The position numbers and the translations under genes were made by a program. The notes below the pieces were generated by a model, which did no database searches, was not told the origin of the DNA, and saw only the letters and a list, made by a program, of their open reading frames with translations. A stretch of 64,000 nt of DNA. Origin: Thalassia testudinum (taxonomy: Eukaryota > Streptophyta > Magnoliopsida > Alismatales > Hydrocharitaceae). The stretch is from positions 6,448,001-6,512,000 of the forward strand of contig JAZHRO010000022.1 in assembly GCA_037157565.1 (NCBI GenBank), written 5' to 3'. This document shows positions 53,306 through 64,000 of the stretch, piece after piece (position 1 is the stretch's first letter; each line of letters opens with the position of its first letter).

Positions 53306-54734
53306 TTTTAAGGATTAACCCCACCATAAATTAAATCCAAAGATTAGTTGGGTAAAATTATGTGTATCTTCTAAGGAGATTGGAAAAATCAGTGGATACT
53401 ATAGAATCATGCAATTATTGTAAGCGATAAACAACTTTCTCTATCATTGCATTGAAACTCGTAGTCGCTCACTTGTTATTCATCATTATTTGACGACACC
53501 CATTAGTGGTTGAGTTGGCCTAATAAAATTGGTAGACAACGTCGTCATTATATATGTCATCTTTAGATCTTGGCCACACTACACATGGTGGGGGCAATAC
53601 AAACAAGATGGTCCCAAGTGTTCCATGCCCTAGTATATGTTTTATGGAAAAATCATTCCTGCATTAGAAGAGAAAGGTATAAAGAAAGTAATTTTGGGAA
53701 AAGTTTGGCTACACTAAGTAAAAGAGCTTCTCCAGTAAGAAATTTGGTGCGCAACAAGGGGATTTTCAAAATATTCCTTGGGCATATTTATTGTTAATAT
53801 TTTATTTGATAGGTATTTAAATTAATTTATCTTGCGATGTCATTTTATGTAGTCTTGTAATCGACGATTGGGTAATGAACGTGATAGTATTACTATCACA
53901 TGTAAAATCATATATTATGTCACTTTTCAGGAAATGGACAGTTGATGTTGCTTATCATTGTAGTGTACAATTTTAATTAATCAACTTTTGAAAGATAATA
54001 GAAGTGACAAGTTAGATAGAATCCTCGGAAAGATTAATATAGGTAATTCATGATTATATTTAAATTATCCATTACTGAAATCAAAATTAGAAAAGGTAAT
54101 AATTATTTTTTTAATATTTTTTACTCTGTAGATGTAATCATTTCCTACACGACACTAATACGATGATCCAATAAAAGATCTTGCCAAATTTCCTCATAAA
54201 AATATCAAATTTTTATGGAATGCACCTAATAATATGATAAAGTCACACACCAAATTCGAGAACAATCAGAGTTGTGAAAAAATTTATAAACTTCTCACAC
54301 TCTATGAAAAATCAGAAAATTTAAGCTCTGTGAAAACCTATAGTTAAAGATTTTACTTCCAAATCAACATTATGTGAAATTTGAAGGCGTGATTGGTAAC
54401 TGCAAGATGTACTTACGTTAAAAGTATCACGCTAAAATTCTAATCTCACAGGGAGAGAAGACAAATTGATCTTAAGACAAGTTCTGAAATTTCAAAATAA
54501 TAATAAAAACGAGATACCCACAAGCTTCAAAATATCGAATCAATCAAATCAATGACTAAGATTTCAAATTTCATCACGAAATTACAAAGATATTGAGTTT
54601 AACAATAAAAATCAAGTTTCTGCTGGATTTAAGATGTCCTACGAGAATCGACTTTAAGCATAACCGAAGTCGGGTTTTAACATGATTTATGAAAAAATCA
54701 AACATCAATCTACGGTCGTAGTTCTTCCTGTATT
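53306..54734. repeat. Host unit, copy 2, right part
   Basis: Follows 45190-46260 in order, with one 115-bp repeat unit (53830-53950). AT-rich; short frames are not conserved. Confidence 0.6.
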
Positions 54735-55430
54735 TAAAAAAATTATCACATTATTTTAATTAAAAAAATATATAGGTGATAAAAAATTTTACAGTTGTGA
54801 TAAATTATTCAAAAGTTAATTTCACCTATATAAAGTGATTTTACATCTATATAAATTAATTTTGACCTATAAATTTAGGATTTAGAGTTTAGGTTTAAGG
54901 AAATTGATTTCACATATGAGAAGTAATTTTTCATTTGAAAAGTGATTTATCACCTTAAGATTTAGGATATAAGATTTATGATTCTAAACCTTAAACACTA
55001 AATACTAAATCATAAACCTTAAGGTGAAAAATCACCTTTTAAATGAAAAATTACTTCACATAGATGAAACATTTGGAATTTAATTTTACACTGATATAAA
55101 AAAATATTACACAGACGCAAAGTAATTCAAAGTAAAGTATAATCTTACTTTGTACCAGTACAAAAGAAATTATTGTATCGGTGTAATATTTTTTACACCG
55201 ATACAAAATAATTTAAAGTAAAATTACATCAATATAATCTTACTTTGTACTAGTATAAAATTTTTTTAAAGATATAAAATAATTTTACACAATTATTTAT
55301 CTCTAAAAAATAATTTATTATTAATTTTAATAATAATAGATCAAACTATATATCAACATTTTTTTTATAATATAAAAAAATAATAATATTTATAATACGT
55401 CAACTTTTTTTTTTATTTTTTTTTTTCAAC
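54735..55430. mobile_element. AT-rich palindromic insertion (MITE-like)
   Basis: Missing from host copy 1, where the flanks are joined (46250-46390). Its centre (54912-55075) is an inverted repeat: GAAGTAATTTTTCATTTGAA (left arm) and the reverse complement of AAATGAAAAATTACTTCACA (right arm), with CACCTTAAG near the loop. Outer parts contain repeated 'aaagtaaaattac'/'tataaagtgatttta' words on both strands. No coding sequence. Ends and TSD not defined. Confidence 0.45.
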
Positions 55431-55860
55431 TCACAATCAAGCAAATATACATCTTGAAGTACAAAAGTAAGAATAAAAAAAACGCTAGACCGAAACACGG
55501 GGAGCATGGATGCGTGGTGACGAAGGAAAGTCGAGGCACAGAAGTTGGTGATAGAGGCATTGGAAGCGTGGCAAAGGCTACAGGCTCGTAGATGGAATAG
55601 GTGATGGGAGTTATTTTTGGGTGTAAGATTGGTAAGTGTGGAAGTGAGGAGACGGGAGGTAAGTGGAGTGGGTGTTCGTAGGTGGGAAATTGGGTAGGTG
55701 TTGGGGAAATTGGGGGACTTTGTGGGTGGATTGGGAAGAAGGGAGGTGGTAATGGGAAGGAATTCCAGAGATGGGAATTGGCTAAATGGGTTTATATAAA
55801 GATAAAAAAATGTTGGGAAGTGGGGGAATGTGAGAGGCGCATGAGCGGGGGGGGGTAGTG
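55431..55860. repeat. Host unit, copy 2, distal G-rich end
   Basis: Matches 46390-46820 closely (atcttgaagtacaaaa, ggaattcCagaggtgggaattg, gtttatataaagataaaaaa). It ends in a G9 run at 55845-55855. Confidence 0.7.
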
Positions 55861-56690
55861 TGTGGTGTGGAAAGGTGATTGTGCATGGGTGTCTAATGAT
55901 GGAAATTATGTGTGTTTAATTATGTGTAAATTGCATGAGTACATTTATGTGCCGTGTGATTAATGCGTAATATTTTTGAGTTATGTGGAATTGTGGGTGT
56001 GTGATAGAGATTTGCAGGGACATTAGGAAGAGTGGAGTGTGTTAATGGTGTGTTATGTGCATTGAGTGAATGAATTAAGAGTTTGTGAGTTAATGACGGT
56101 TGATTAGCTATGTGCATGAGTGTATTATGTGCGCGTTGTGAGATATACATTGAGGTGAGTAGAATATGAATTAAGGGACGTGGTGTTACTTGATGCATGA
56201 GAGTTAGGTTGAATGTAAGGGGAGTTGGGTATGTGGTGTGGTGATGTGTGGTTTAATGCATTAGGTGTTACATGTGTTGCTATGAATGGGTGATGGTCTT
56301 TCTTTGAAAGGAAAATGGGTGATGGTCCTGATAGCTTTATGTACAAAGATGTTACGTTGAGTGGCATTGTGGATAGAGAAGTTCAATGTTGTGGGTTATA
56401 GGTGATAAATTGGTGAATGTGGGGGTTATGTGCAAGAAATTAATAACGTGTGTGCAAATACTTAATTGACCGGTGGGAATATTACTATGGGATGTTGGGT
56501 TTAGTTGCCTCCACTTGTCTATACCTTGTCCATGTATCGTCTTCATTTTTGCATTTATATAAAAATACAAAATTCTAAAAACACTATAAATACGTACCTG
56601 ACTTTATTCACACTTATAACGTAAATATACAAGCACCAGCACCAAGCGTGAAATATATGTGCAAAAATGGGATTATCAACAGTCCATCTA
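55861..56690. other. GT-rich host sequence, no gene
   Basis: The plus strand is depleted of C, with recurrent TTATGTG, GTGTG and TGCATGAG words to about 56500, then AT-rich. Minus-strand frames (72-92 codons, rich in H, T, N and P) reflect this bias and show no family signature. Confidence 0.5.
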
Positions 56691-57000
56691 AGTTATAATG
56701 GATGGTTGCAGTGTCATCTTTTGTTGTCCTGTAATCGGTGATCCGGCAATAAATATGATAGTATCACTGGAACATTCTAAAACATATATTATATCACTCT
56801 ACAGTAAATGGGCATGGATATTGAAAGTGATAGTACATGTAAGTCACAACCGGTGATTGGGATGTCATCTTATGTGTCCATGTAATCGATGGTTGGACAA
56901 TCAATGTGATGATATTATTGGAATTGGCAGTGCTATATATTAGATCACTCTGCAGCAAATAGGCACTCATAGCAAAGTTATCATACCATCTAAGCAATGG
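56691..57000. repeat. 115-bp repeat, diverged units in host copy 3
   Basis: Two to three degraded units (near 56747 and 56899) followed by the same sequence that follows the array at 22085. Confidence 0.65.
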
Positions 57001-57479
57001 TGGACCTAAGATTTTAGGGTAGAGAGGGTAGTACAATTTAAGTCATTGAATTTTTTGTAGTCTTGTACAAAAAAATGCTATGGCATCTAAAATCATGTTA
57101 TAGCAAAACATTTTGTACTCACTTGAAGAGAGAAAAACCTTAATTGATTCAAAATCAAACAAAGACCAATGTATAAAAGGTAAGATTTTCAAAATGTTTG
57201 TCAAACTAAATTGCCAAGAACACATAAATGCAAGATTAAGAGTAATGTATAAAAAGTTATGGCGAGTATGAGAGACAAGATTGATACGAAGAGAGTGACG
57301 TACCAAAGTGAGATACAATTGGTTGAGCCACATGGAAAGATCGCCTCTATCTGAAGAAATTATTTTAGCCTCTTTAAGTCTTGCATATTACTTCCTTATC
57401 TAAAAAAGCATGGGCATCCTAAGAACTCCATTCTCATGAGTTCCCACAAGTTAAAGTTACAATAATAGAGAAGGTTTAA
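57001..57479. other. AT-rich host sequence shared with 22086-22559
   Basis: Same order and orientation as the copy 1 segment, with no gene. It leads into the gene relic. Confidence 0.55.
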
Positions 57480-58450
57480 GAGGCTACGAAATGGATGGAG
57501 AAGCATCGAAGAGTTCTTGATGCCCTGTGTCATGGTTGATTTCCAATGGTTCGGGCATACATAAAGTTAATGGCACCGAAGAGGCTTTTTCTCTTCTTCT
57601 ATTGCTGCTGGTGGTGTCCCACTAACTATTGTACTTTAGGCAACACAAGCACTTTGCTATGAATTAAACAAGGAGATTCCTAGGCTTGTAATGGACATGG
57701 ATGGTGGAGTATCACTTGATGTCAAAGCTCTTTAATAGTATTCATTGATTGGCACTGTAACGAGTCCTTTCACTTAATTATATTATGATGAGTCCTGTGA
57801 GTGGTTGGTTGCAGATTCTGAAGCTATCAACTAATAATCTGTCCTTCGAATTTTTTTCTATTGCTAGAAGACAAGCTACTAAGATTATTGCAAATGCCTG
57901 AGGAGATGCTAATGATTCTATGAAGAAGGCACCAAGAACTTTTATTTGACATGGAAAACTATGCCACAAATATTAAGAAGTTCATCAATGAATGTTTGGA
58001 ACTAGAAAACTCCATGGGTCTAGAGACACTCAAGTAAAATCCCATTCTTAGTGAAAGTGAAAAAAGAAATATAAATACAACAACATATATTGTTGTCATG
58101 GCTCCAGAGTTCGTTGCTTTGGAGTGGCGCCACCAAACAACCTCCTCGGATCCCAAAATCCCTCGTGAGGAATGGTTCCAAGAAGAAGTTAGCGAACAAC
58201 TTAAAAATGCCATCACCGATTGACTTCATAACCCCTCCTTCGTCACCTACTCTTGGAGATGTTTAGGGATCATTTGAGGCAATTGCAACCACTTTGTGAA
58301 TTTATCAAAGAAAATCATAGTAACTATATGAGTGATGTGGTTTCTCAATTGGCGATGCTCTCGGCTTGTGAGGTCCTAATGCCGGGTCTTAAAAAGCAGA
58401 TCTCTTTTTCTGATTTAATTGGAACTTGCAAATGTCGCTTGTTTTATTGA
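57480..58450 (+). pseudogene. Relic of an unidentified gene, copy 3
   Basis: Paralogue of the relics at 22560 and 51781. It keeps a 3' segment absent from copy 2 and cut in copy 1: 58253-58450 encodes EMFRDHLRQLQPLCEFIKEN, DVVSQLAMLSACEVLMPGLK and ISFSDLIGTCKCRLFY. The middle is broken by stops and shifts (for example at 58036 relative to copy 2). Bases 58370-58410 give the uninterrupted state of the site hit by element II. Function unknown. Confidence 0.5.
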
Positions 58451-59790
58451 AAGAGTCCCTATCTCAGCGGTGAAAATAAAACTTAAGAATAAAATAATTG
58501 ATATGATAATGTGATGTTAGTAGATAATTTGTTAATATATATTATGATGTAAGTATGAGTAGATTGATGTGATATAGTAAATATATTTTAATAGTTATAT
58601 TACGTTAGAATAGATATATTTTAATATATATTAGTGTTGATATGATGTATTAAAATATATAATTTGATATTTATATTGTTTGATGAAGTAGGATAAATTG
58701 TATCTTTTGACTTTGAAATTTATTCCTTTGACACTCCTTTGTTTGAAGGATAACCCTTGTGTTATTCCTCTACCGAATAGAGCCAATCTTCAAGGACCAG
58801 ATGGACAAAACTATGTGTATCTTCGGAAGGGACATGAGAGATCTATGACTAGATGCTAAAATCATGCAATTATTGGAAGCAATAAACAACTTCCTTTATT
58901 TATGCACCAAAACTTACAGTTGCACCCATATTGCACGTCATTATCTAGTGGCACCTATAGGTTGCATTTGGTTGTGGTTTAGTTAGTTTGGGGATAGAAT
59001 TGGGGTAGATAAGCTGGTAAAGTATTTATTTGGTGGATTTATAATAATTGATATAGTGATATGATACTAGTGAATGAGTAAGAAAAGTGTCAATAAGTGT
59101 GGATTTAGGAAATATGGTTATTATTACTTATAGGTGAAGGTTGACATTTTTTTGGAAGGATAGTGGAGATGGTCTGCAGTGGTGTTGGCATTGAATTTGT
59201 CTCTCTCATCCTTAATTGATGTAATTTATTTACAACATTAGAATAATATCCATTTGTTTCACAATAACTAATGCCTAGTAATTAACAAAGAAATGAACTT
59301 TGCAGTCACGGGTGGAGGCGAGTAGGGGAAAATGGTACACTTTCATTATTACTGAATTTAATTTTTTTCCCGCAAAAGAAATATATGCTTACTGTTGCAA
59401 CATGTAAATGTACTTATGTTCAAAATACTTCCTTCTGATTTGCCATCTTCTTATTTTATGCGGATGTTTGACACCTTATTTCAATTAATTACGATTACAA
59501 TTTCCATTCAGGATTGTTTACTTCTAGCATGTGCAATTTTTTTTGGGAGGGGGGATTTTGATGCATGGCAGGACCTTTGGCACAAGTTACCAAACCAATG
59601 CGCATTGACAATTTTAGTTGGAATGTTTCTCTATTTCGAACACAATAATCTTGCTATAATTTAGTTCATGTGGACATTTTAATGGGTCCTTTATGCTTTC
59701 TGGCCTATATTTACGATCCACACAAACTTAGTATGAACTGCTATGGCCGAAATTACATAAAATTGAGTTCGAGTTCGGATTATTGTTACA
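58451..59790. other. AT-rich host sequence, no gene recognised
   Basis: 58500-58690 is a TATATTA/GATATGA-rich stretch. 58790-58960 resembles the host-unit segment at 45215-45340. 58960-59790 shows no recognised feature; the 89-codon frame at 59395-59664 has no motif and no paralogue here. Confidence 0.45.
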
Positions 59791-59796
59791 ACTAAA

Positions 59797-62700
59797 TGTT
59801 GGAGTTTACCGATCAATCCACAAGTGCAAATTCAGTAAATGAGCGATGTAAATTGATATGAAATTAAATAAGTTATGTTTAACGATAACTTCACGAAACA
59901 ATATGTGAGTAATGCGTGCCATTGATCAATGTTACCAGTAATGATACATTAACATTAACAACGACACATAACTTTAGTAGTGCAAGTCTGGCACCATACC
60001 TTTACCGAAGTAGTATGTAGATTCAATTTTTTCTAGATTTCTACTACTAGACATATAACCATATGTCTAAAATCCTGGCATGATGATCCTCCTAGGTAAT
60101 TTGTACTATAGGTAACTTCTTCCTTCCCTGCAATAGAGAAGCTAGTATTACTTGCGATCCAACAAAAAATTGACTACATCATTAAGCATTAGGACTCACC
60201 TAATCCCATTGGTATTCACCACCAAATGGACATAACATATGTTCCTCCTATCCCATGAAGTGTGAGTCAATTATTGAATCAAAATGAAGTCTTCGTTGAT
60301 TGCCACATTAACTTCAAATGATGCACATAAATGGACAAATTGAACTCCTTAGTAAACCTGTTCAACATTTGCTCCTACACTGCATTTGAGAATCGCCTAC
60401 CCATCCAATCCCCATCTTCCCTCCATAGTAGTAGAGATTGTAAGCGGAAAATATCTTGAGTATAAAGGATATGGGATGGCATACTATGAAAGGTAGTATA
60501 TACTTTACCATTACATGAAAGAATTAATACATTCAATGGAAGAGTCTATGGGCATAAGAGCATAGCTTATTTGATGCAATGTTCCTACGTAAATAAGGGT
60601 ATATCATCGTGGACATTCAGGTCACATAAAATATTACGTAAGGAAGTTGATTGCTACATCAGCCCATGGAGTACATTTATTACATCAAGAGTGAATTTAT
60701 ATAGTACTATACATAAACATTTTTATGCTAAATTAACGGAAGATCAAAAGTAAGGTCACCACTTTTGAGTAGCAAATCAACTTTTTTAGTAGCACCTTCA
60801 CCTTTGCTAGTTGGTCAATTGTCTCATTAATCTCTTCCTTTAAAAATGTCACTGATCCATTAAGTCATTCACTTGCTTCTCTCTACCTTGCTACCAAGGT
60901 AACACTTTTTGGGGTGATCCACCTGGAGGAAAAAATTGCAAGTGCTTGATCTACTTGTGTTGCAACCCTCTACTCCAAGCCTTCAAGGTATTCTTAAGCA
61001 ATAGGTGTATCAGAACCTTTCATTAGAAAATTTTCCTATCACACGTTAAGCACATATATTAATGTTTAGATGCAATCCAATCACAATGTGACATCGCAGA
61101 AGCATGTATCGGGTGCTTAAAAATTTTTAAACCGTGATCAATTCAATGCCTAAATCAATCATGCAAATAAATAAAAACACCTTAATAATCAAAATCACAT
61201 AGTGGAAACTAATTTTCAATTGTTCTAAGATCCCATGAGTTAAGAGATGTACCTTCCTGAGTGGTACAGCTCAGCATGACATGGGCAATGTCTCCTGCAA
61301 TAAATCCTGACACACCCTCTAAATCTTTTCCTCAATAGGTGGATGAGGCCTTTCATGTCGAGGACAATCAATCATCACAATATACAAACACCTTCGCGAA
61401 TCTCACATGTGACTCTCGCATCCTCATCCAACCGAAATTGTTGTGGGGGCTCTTCCAAACAAATTGGAAATCTAGAAGAAATTCTAGACATCCTCTATGT
61501 AGTAGCCCAAACATCCCAACACTCTTATTGGAAGTCCAATGGCTATCCCAAAAGTATTGATAGACTCCTAGATGGCCAGAATAGGAAATAGGGAGAGGGG
61601 CAACATCAGTTGCTCTCCTTTCTCTTATTCTCTCTTACGGGTAGAAAGGGTGGAGTTGATCAACGATGATTGATTAAGGTTTAGGATTTGACTTGGGATA
61701 TATTTATAGGAATTCCAATCAATTCCTAAAATGATGAGATCCTTGAGATTCTTTTCTTTTTTATTTTGCACATTAATCCCATAACTAATTTTGGCTTCTT
61801 TAGATTTAGTATCCAAAATTAATTTAATTGCCATCCCAACCTTCTGGATCAAGTCGAATTAAATTAGACTTAATTAAATGTTAGATCAAATGTAATTTAA
61901 TTCTTTAAATAATATATGATCTCTTCTACGAATAGGAATCCATTAAAATTATTATTGGTTTTATTATGCCAATAATGAAAAGTTTAAGACTTGAGGAATT
62001 ATGACACTATACTTCCCTAGGTATTCTAAATACTCGTGAATCCTTCACACGTGGAAGATAAAATTATCCCTGAGGTCTAATCCCATTAGACAACTATTAT
62101 TTCTCCTAAGTTAATATTATTTCTCTTGCATCTCTTCGAAACATTAGGATAAGAATGAATGCTAACTCTTTTCTCAAAGGATTGTATCATTCTCTTTCAT
62201 GCTCGAGTCTGATCAGGATTTTGCGATCACAGATGAAATTGTCTTTCCAAACATAGTTAGAGTGAGTTCATTCCTCCAATCTAGCACATACACTTATGGG
62301 GCAAACTTGTGTAATCCGTACAAGAGGTCATGTATCGCTTGTCCCTTTCCACAGACAACAACTTTCCAGTATCAGCACCAAGGTGGGTGCACCTACTATT
62401 GGTTTGCAAATATATTTGTTCTTCAACAAAGGCACATAGGCCCAAGGATATGCTTTTTCCATGTCAACATTGGCGATGGACTTTGACTATCTCTTACTTC
62501 ATTAGGTCAACTCCTTAACCCAACTTGTCTGACAACTTTGAATCTCCATTTAATAACATCATTCAGGCAATGGTTTGCTAAAACGGTTGCTATCCCAAAT
62601 TCAGATCAGAAACAAATGATCGAATCGTATAATTTTTTGATGTGCTATTGAATTCTATAAACTGTTTAGATCTTTGAGTCAACATACATCGAGTTTATTC

Positions 62701-62816
62701 GATATGGCTAAGGACCCAAGTCATGCGTTAGAAAATAATCTAATTCTTTTATTTAGATAAAATGTAACACATTATATTATTTGAATGGCTCTCTTAAGGG
62801 CACACAAAATCCAACA
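59797..62816 (-). mobile_element. Copia-like LTR-bounded insertion, probably a solo LTR
   Basis: Ends TGTTGGA...TCCAACA form a 7-bp inverted repeat typical of copia LTRs. ACTAA occurs on both sides (59791-59795 and 62817-62821), with one extra A between the left copy and the end. Read from the right on the minus strand it starts TGTTGGATTTTGTGTGCCC, with a TATA box (TATAAATATA, 61699-61708) ~1.1 kb in, then ~1.9 kb of leader-like sequence to the left end. I see no internal LTR pair and no gag-pol motifs, so a 3.0-kb solo LTR is the simplest reading. Small frames inside (60-95 codons) have no motifs. Confidence 0.55.
61699..61708 (-). promoter_or_regulatory. TATA box of the copia-like LTR
   Basis: TATAAATATA on the minus strand, about 1.1 kb from the biological LTR start at 62816. 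Confidence 0.45.
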
Positions 62817-62838
62817 ACTAATACATTATAAGGATGTA

Positions 62839-64000
62839 TGGTAAGCCCTCTGGTGCTGGCTGTCCGTTTGTTATACTTTAAATTACAGTTGTTGTAATAT
62901 GACAACTACCAGATTACCATTACAAAAATTTTTTTTACTCGGAAACAGTTTTCCCGAGGTCGAACTCAGGGAGCTACTGGAATTCTAGAAATATAAGAAT
63001 TCTCTATTAGATTACAAAAATAAGAGAGAGAGAGAGAGAGATAGAGGGAGAGAGAAAGAGAGAGAGAGTCTTGTTTTGGCTTCTTCTTCTCTCCTTTTCT
63101 TTCTTTTTCTTCTTTCAGCTGGCTGAGCAGACTCTTCCTCTCTTCTTCTTTCTTTTCTTTTCTTCTTCTGCAGCTGTGATGATCTTCTTCTTCTTCTTCT
63201 TCTGTTCTTCTCTCTTCATTTTTCTCTTTCTTTTACTCTGGCGGCTATGTCTTCTTCCCTCTTTTTTTTTTTTTCTTCTTCTTCTTCTTCTTCTTTTTCT
63301 TCTTTTCTTGCTTTATCTCCTCTGGCCACTGCTCAACCGTCGTCTGATGCAATGGTCAGATGACTTAACTGTAGGTTTGCTACAGTGCTTCTCTTCTTCT
63401 TCTGTTTTTCTCTCTTGCTTCTCCTTCTTCTTCTCTACCCTTAGCGGCTGAGGCTTCGGCCACCTTCCTTCTTCTTCTACTTCGGTTCCTGCACGCTCAC
63501 ACAAAGGATTAGAAAGCAAAACCTACCCCTACCCTTCCCCACGTCTCTCTCTTTCTCAGATTTCTCTCATAGGATCGCTCTCCCAGAGCCAGGTATTCGG
63601 GTACGGGTATCGCGCCCGGGACCAGGCCCACCGGCATGCGGTGGTGGGCGAGGAGTGCGCGGGTTTGGGTAATCGGATTCGACCCAGACCCTCGGGGCGT
63701 GAGCGCGGGCGAGGGCGAGCGCGTGGCGCGCGGCGTGCGTGAGGGACCTGACCCCTGTGTTCGAAGGCGAATAGCCTGGAACACTTTTCAAATTTATGTG
63801 CGGGCGTTTAGCCACACACTTCCGAGGTGGGACTAAAGTCCCACCTCCCAGATTGGCGCCTGCAGCTGACGAAGCTGCAGGCAATTGCAGCAGCGAGCGA
63901 GGCCTTCGCCCCAGCTGCAGGCCTGGGATGCTTCGTGGAGGCAAGCCGCGCGTCCTGGGGCGTGAGCCTGGGTGAGAGAGCACCTACAACTGCAGGTGAA
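62839..64000 (-). mobile_element. Athila-like LTR, minus orientation, cut by window end
   Basis: The reverse complement parallels the 3' half of element III's LTR: 'gggagtTCGACCTCGGGAAAAC' then 'CCGAGTAAAAAAA' (near 62930-62970), a GAA-rich tract (read as CTT, 63061-63330), then GC-rich leader. It is closest to 815-1500 (shared 'aaaacctacccctaccc', 'gctcccagagc', 'ggtgggcgaggagtgc' words). The biological 3' end is near 62839 but no TSD was confirmed; the start lies beyond 64000. Confidence 0.65.
63061..63330. repeat. CTT-rich pyrimidine tract
   Basis: About 270 bp of mostly C/T with TTCTTC words, preceded by a (GA)n run at 63024-63068. It is the counterpart, in opposite orientation, of the GAA tracts of element III. 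The 126-codon F/L/S-rich frame across it is an artefact. Confidence 0.75.

Noticed and set aside
815..64000. One giant element with LTRs at 815-3337 and 62839-64000
   Set aside because: Both are minus-oriented and similar, but there is no primer site beside 62839, no polypurine tract beside 3338, and the sequence between is host DNA with other complete elements.

Overview
This 64 kb window looks like repeat-rich nuclear DNA of a seed plant, most probably an angiosperm; the lineage is not resolved. The reasons are nested Ty3/Gypsy LTR retrotransposons with plant-type primer-binding sites (tRNA-iMet type for the chromoviruses, TGGCGCC type for an Athila-like element), a TRIM-like miniature element, a copia-like LTR, and decayed fragments of plant gene families (PPR, DExH-box helicase, glutaredoxin-like). 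I found no intact cellular housekeeping gene, tRNA, rRNA or CRISPR array. All boundaries were read by eye from direct repeats, TG...CA ends and 5-bp target-site duplications (TSDs).

Layout. 1-814 is the end of a + strand chromovirus LTR inserted in an Athila-like LTR (815-3337, minus). 3338-8002 is host DNA made of two related copies of a repeat (upstream region of a small gene, a TRIM-like array, then a 115-bp tandem repeat), separated by a possible two-exon gene for a small secreted peptide (5571-6475, minus). 8003-21423 is element I, a decayed Tekay/Del-type chromovirus on the minus strand (TSD GGAAA), whose left LTR carries a nested 2.7-kb solo LTR (8749-11442, TSD ACGGG). 21424-23514 is host repeat and a gene relic. 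23515-45032 is element II, a second minus-strand chromovirus (TSD CATGT/CACGT). Its right LTR was hit twice: by element III, a + strand Athila-like non-autonomous element (31498-41459, TSD GAGTC), and by a TG...CA element (42418-44144, TSD GCTCC). Removing both insertions leaves a 2388-bp right LTR against a 2389-bp left LTR, which confirms the dissection.

45033-59790 continues the host. A multi-kb unit (115-bp tandem repeat, relic of an unidentified gene, AT-rich tail) occurs in three diverged copies, interrupted by a probable Athila-like solo LTR (about 46850-49290), a cluster of captured gene fragments (50070-51620) and an AT-rich palindromic insertion (54735-55430). 59797-62816 is a copia-like LTR-bounded insertion and 62839-64000 is another Athila-like LTR running off the window.

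The coding capacity is retrotransposon gag-protease-RT-RNase H-integrase-chromodomain, broken by stops and frameshifts in both chromoviruses. The one long intact frame is a 617-codon ORF in element III with no recognised domain. The most unusual non-coding signal is dense arrays of the palindrome AGACGTCT, often spaced 20 bp apart, in the LTRs of all three chromovirus copies. I did not find a clear new multi-gene system; the ORF of element III, the AGACGTCT arrays and the candidate secreted-peptide gene are the best leads.
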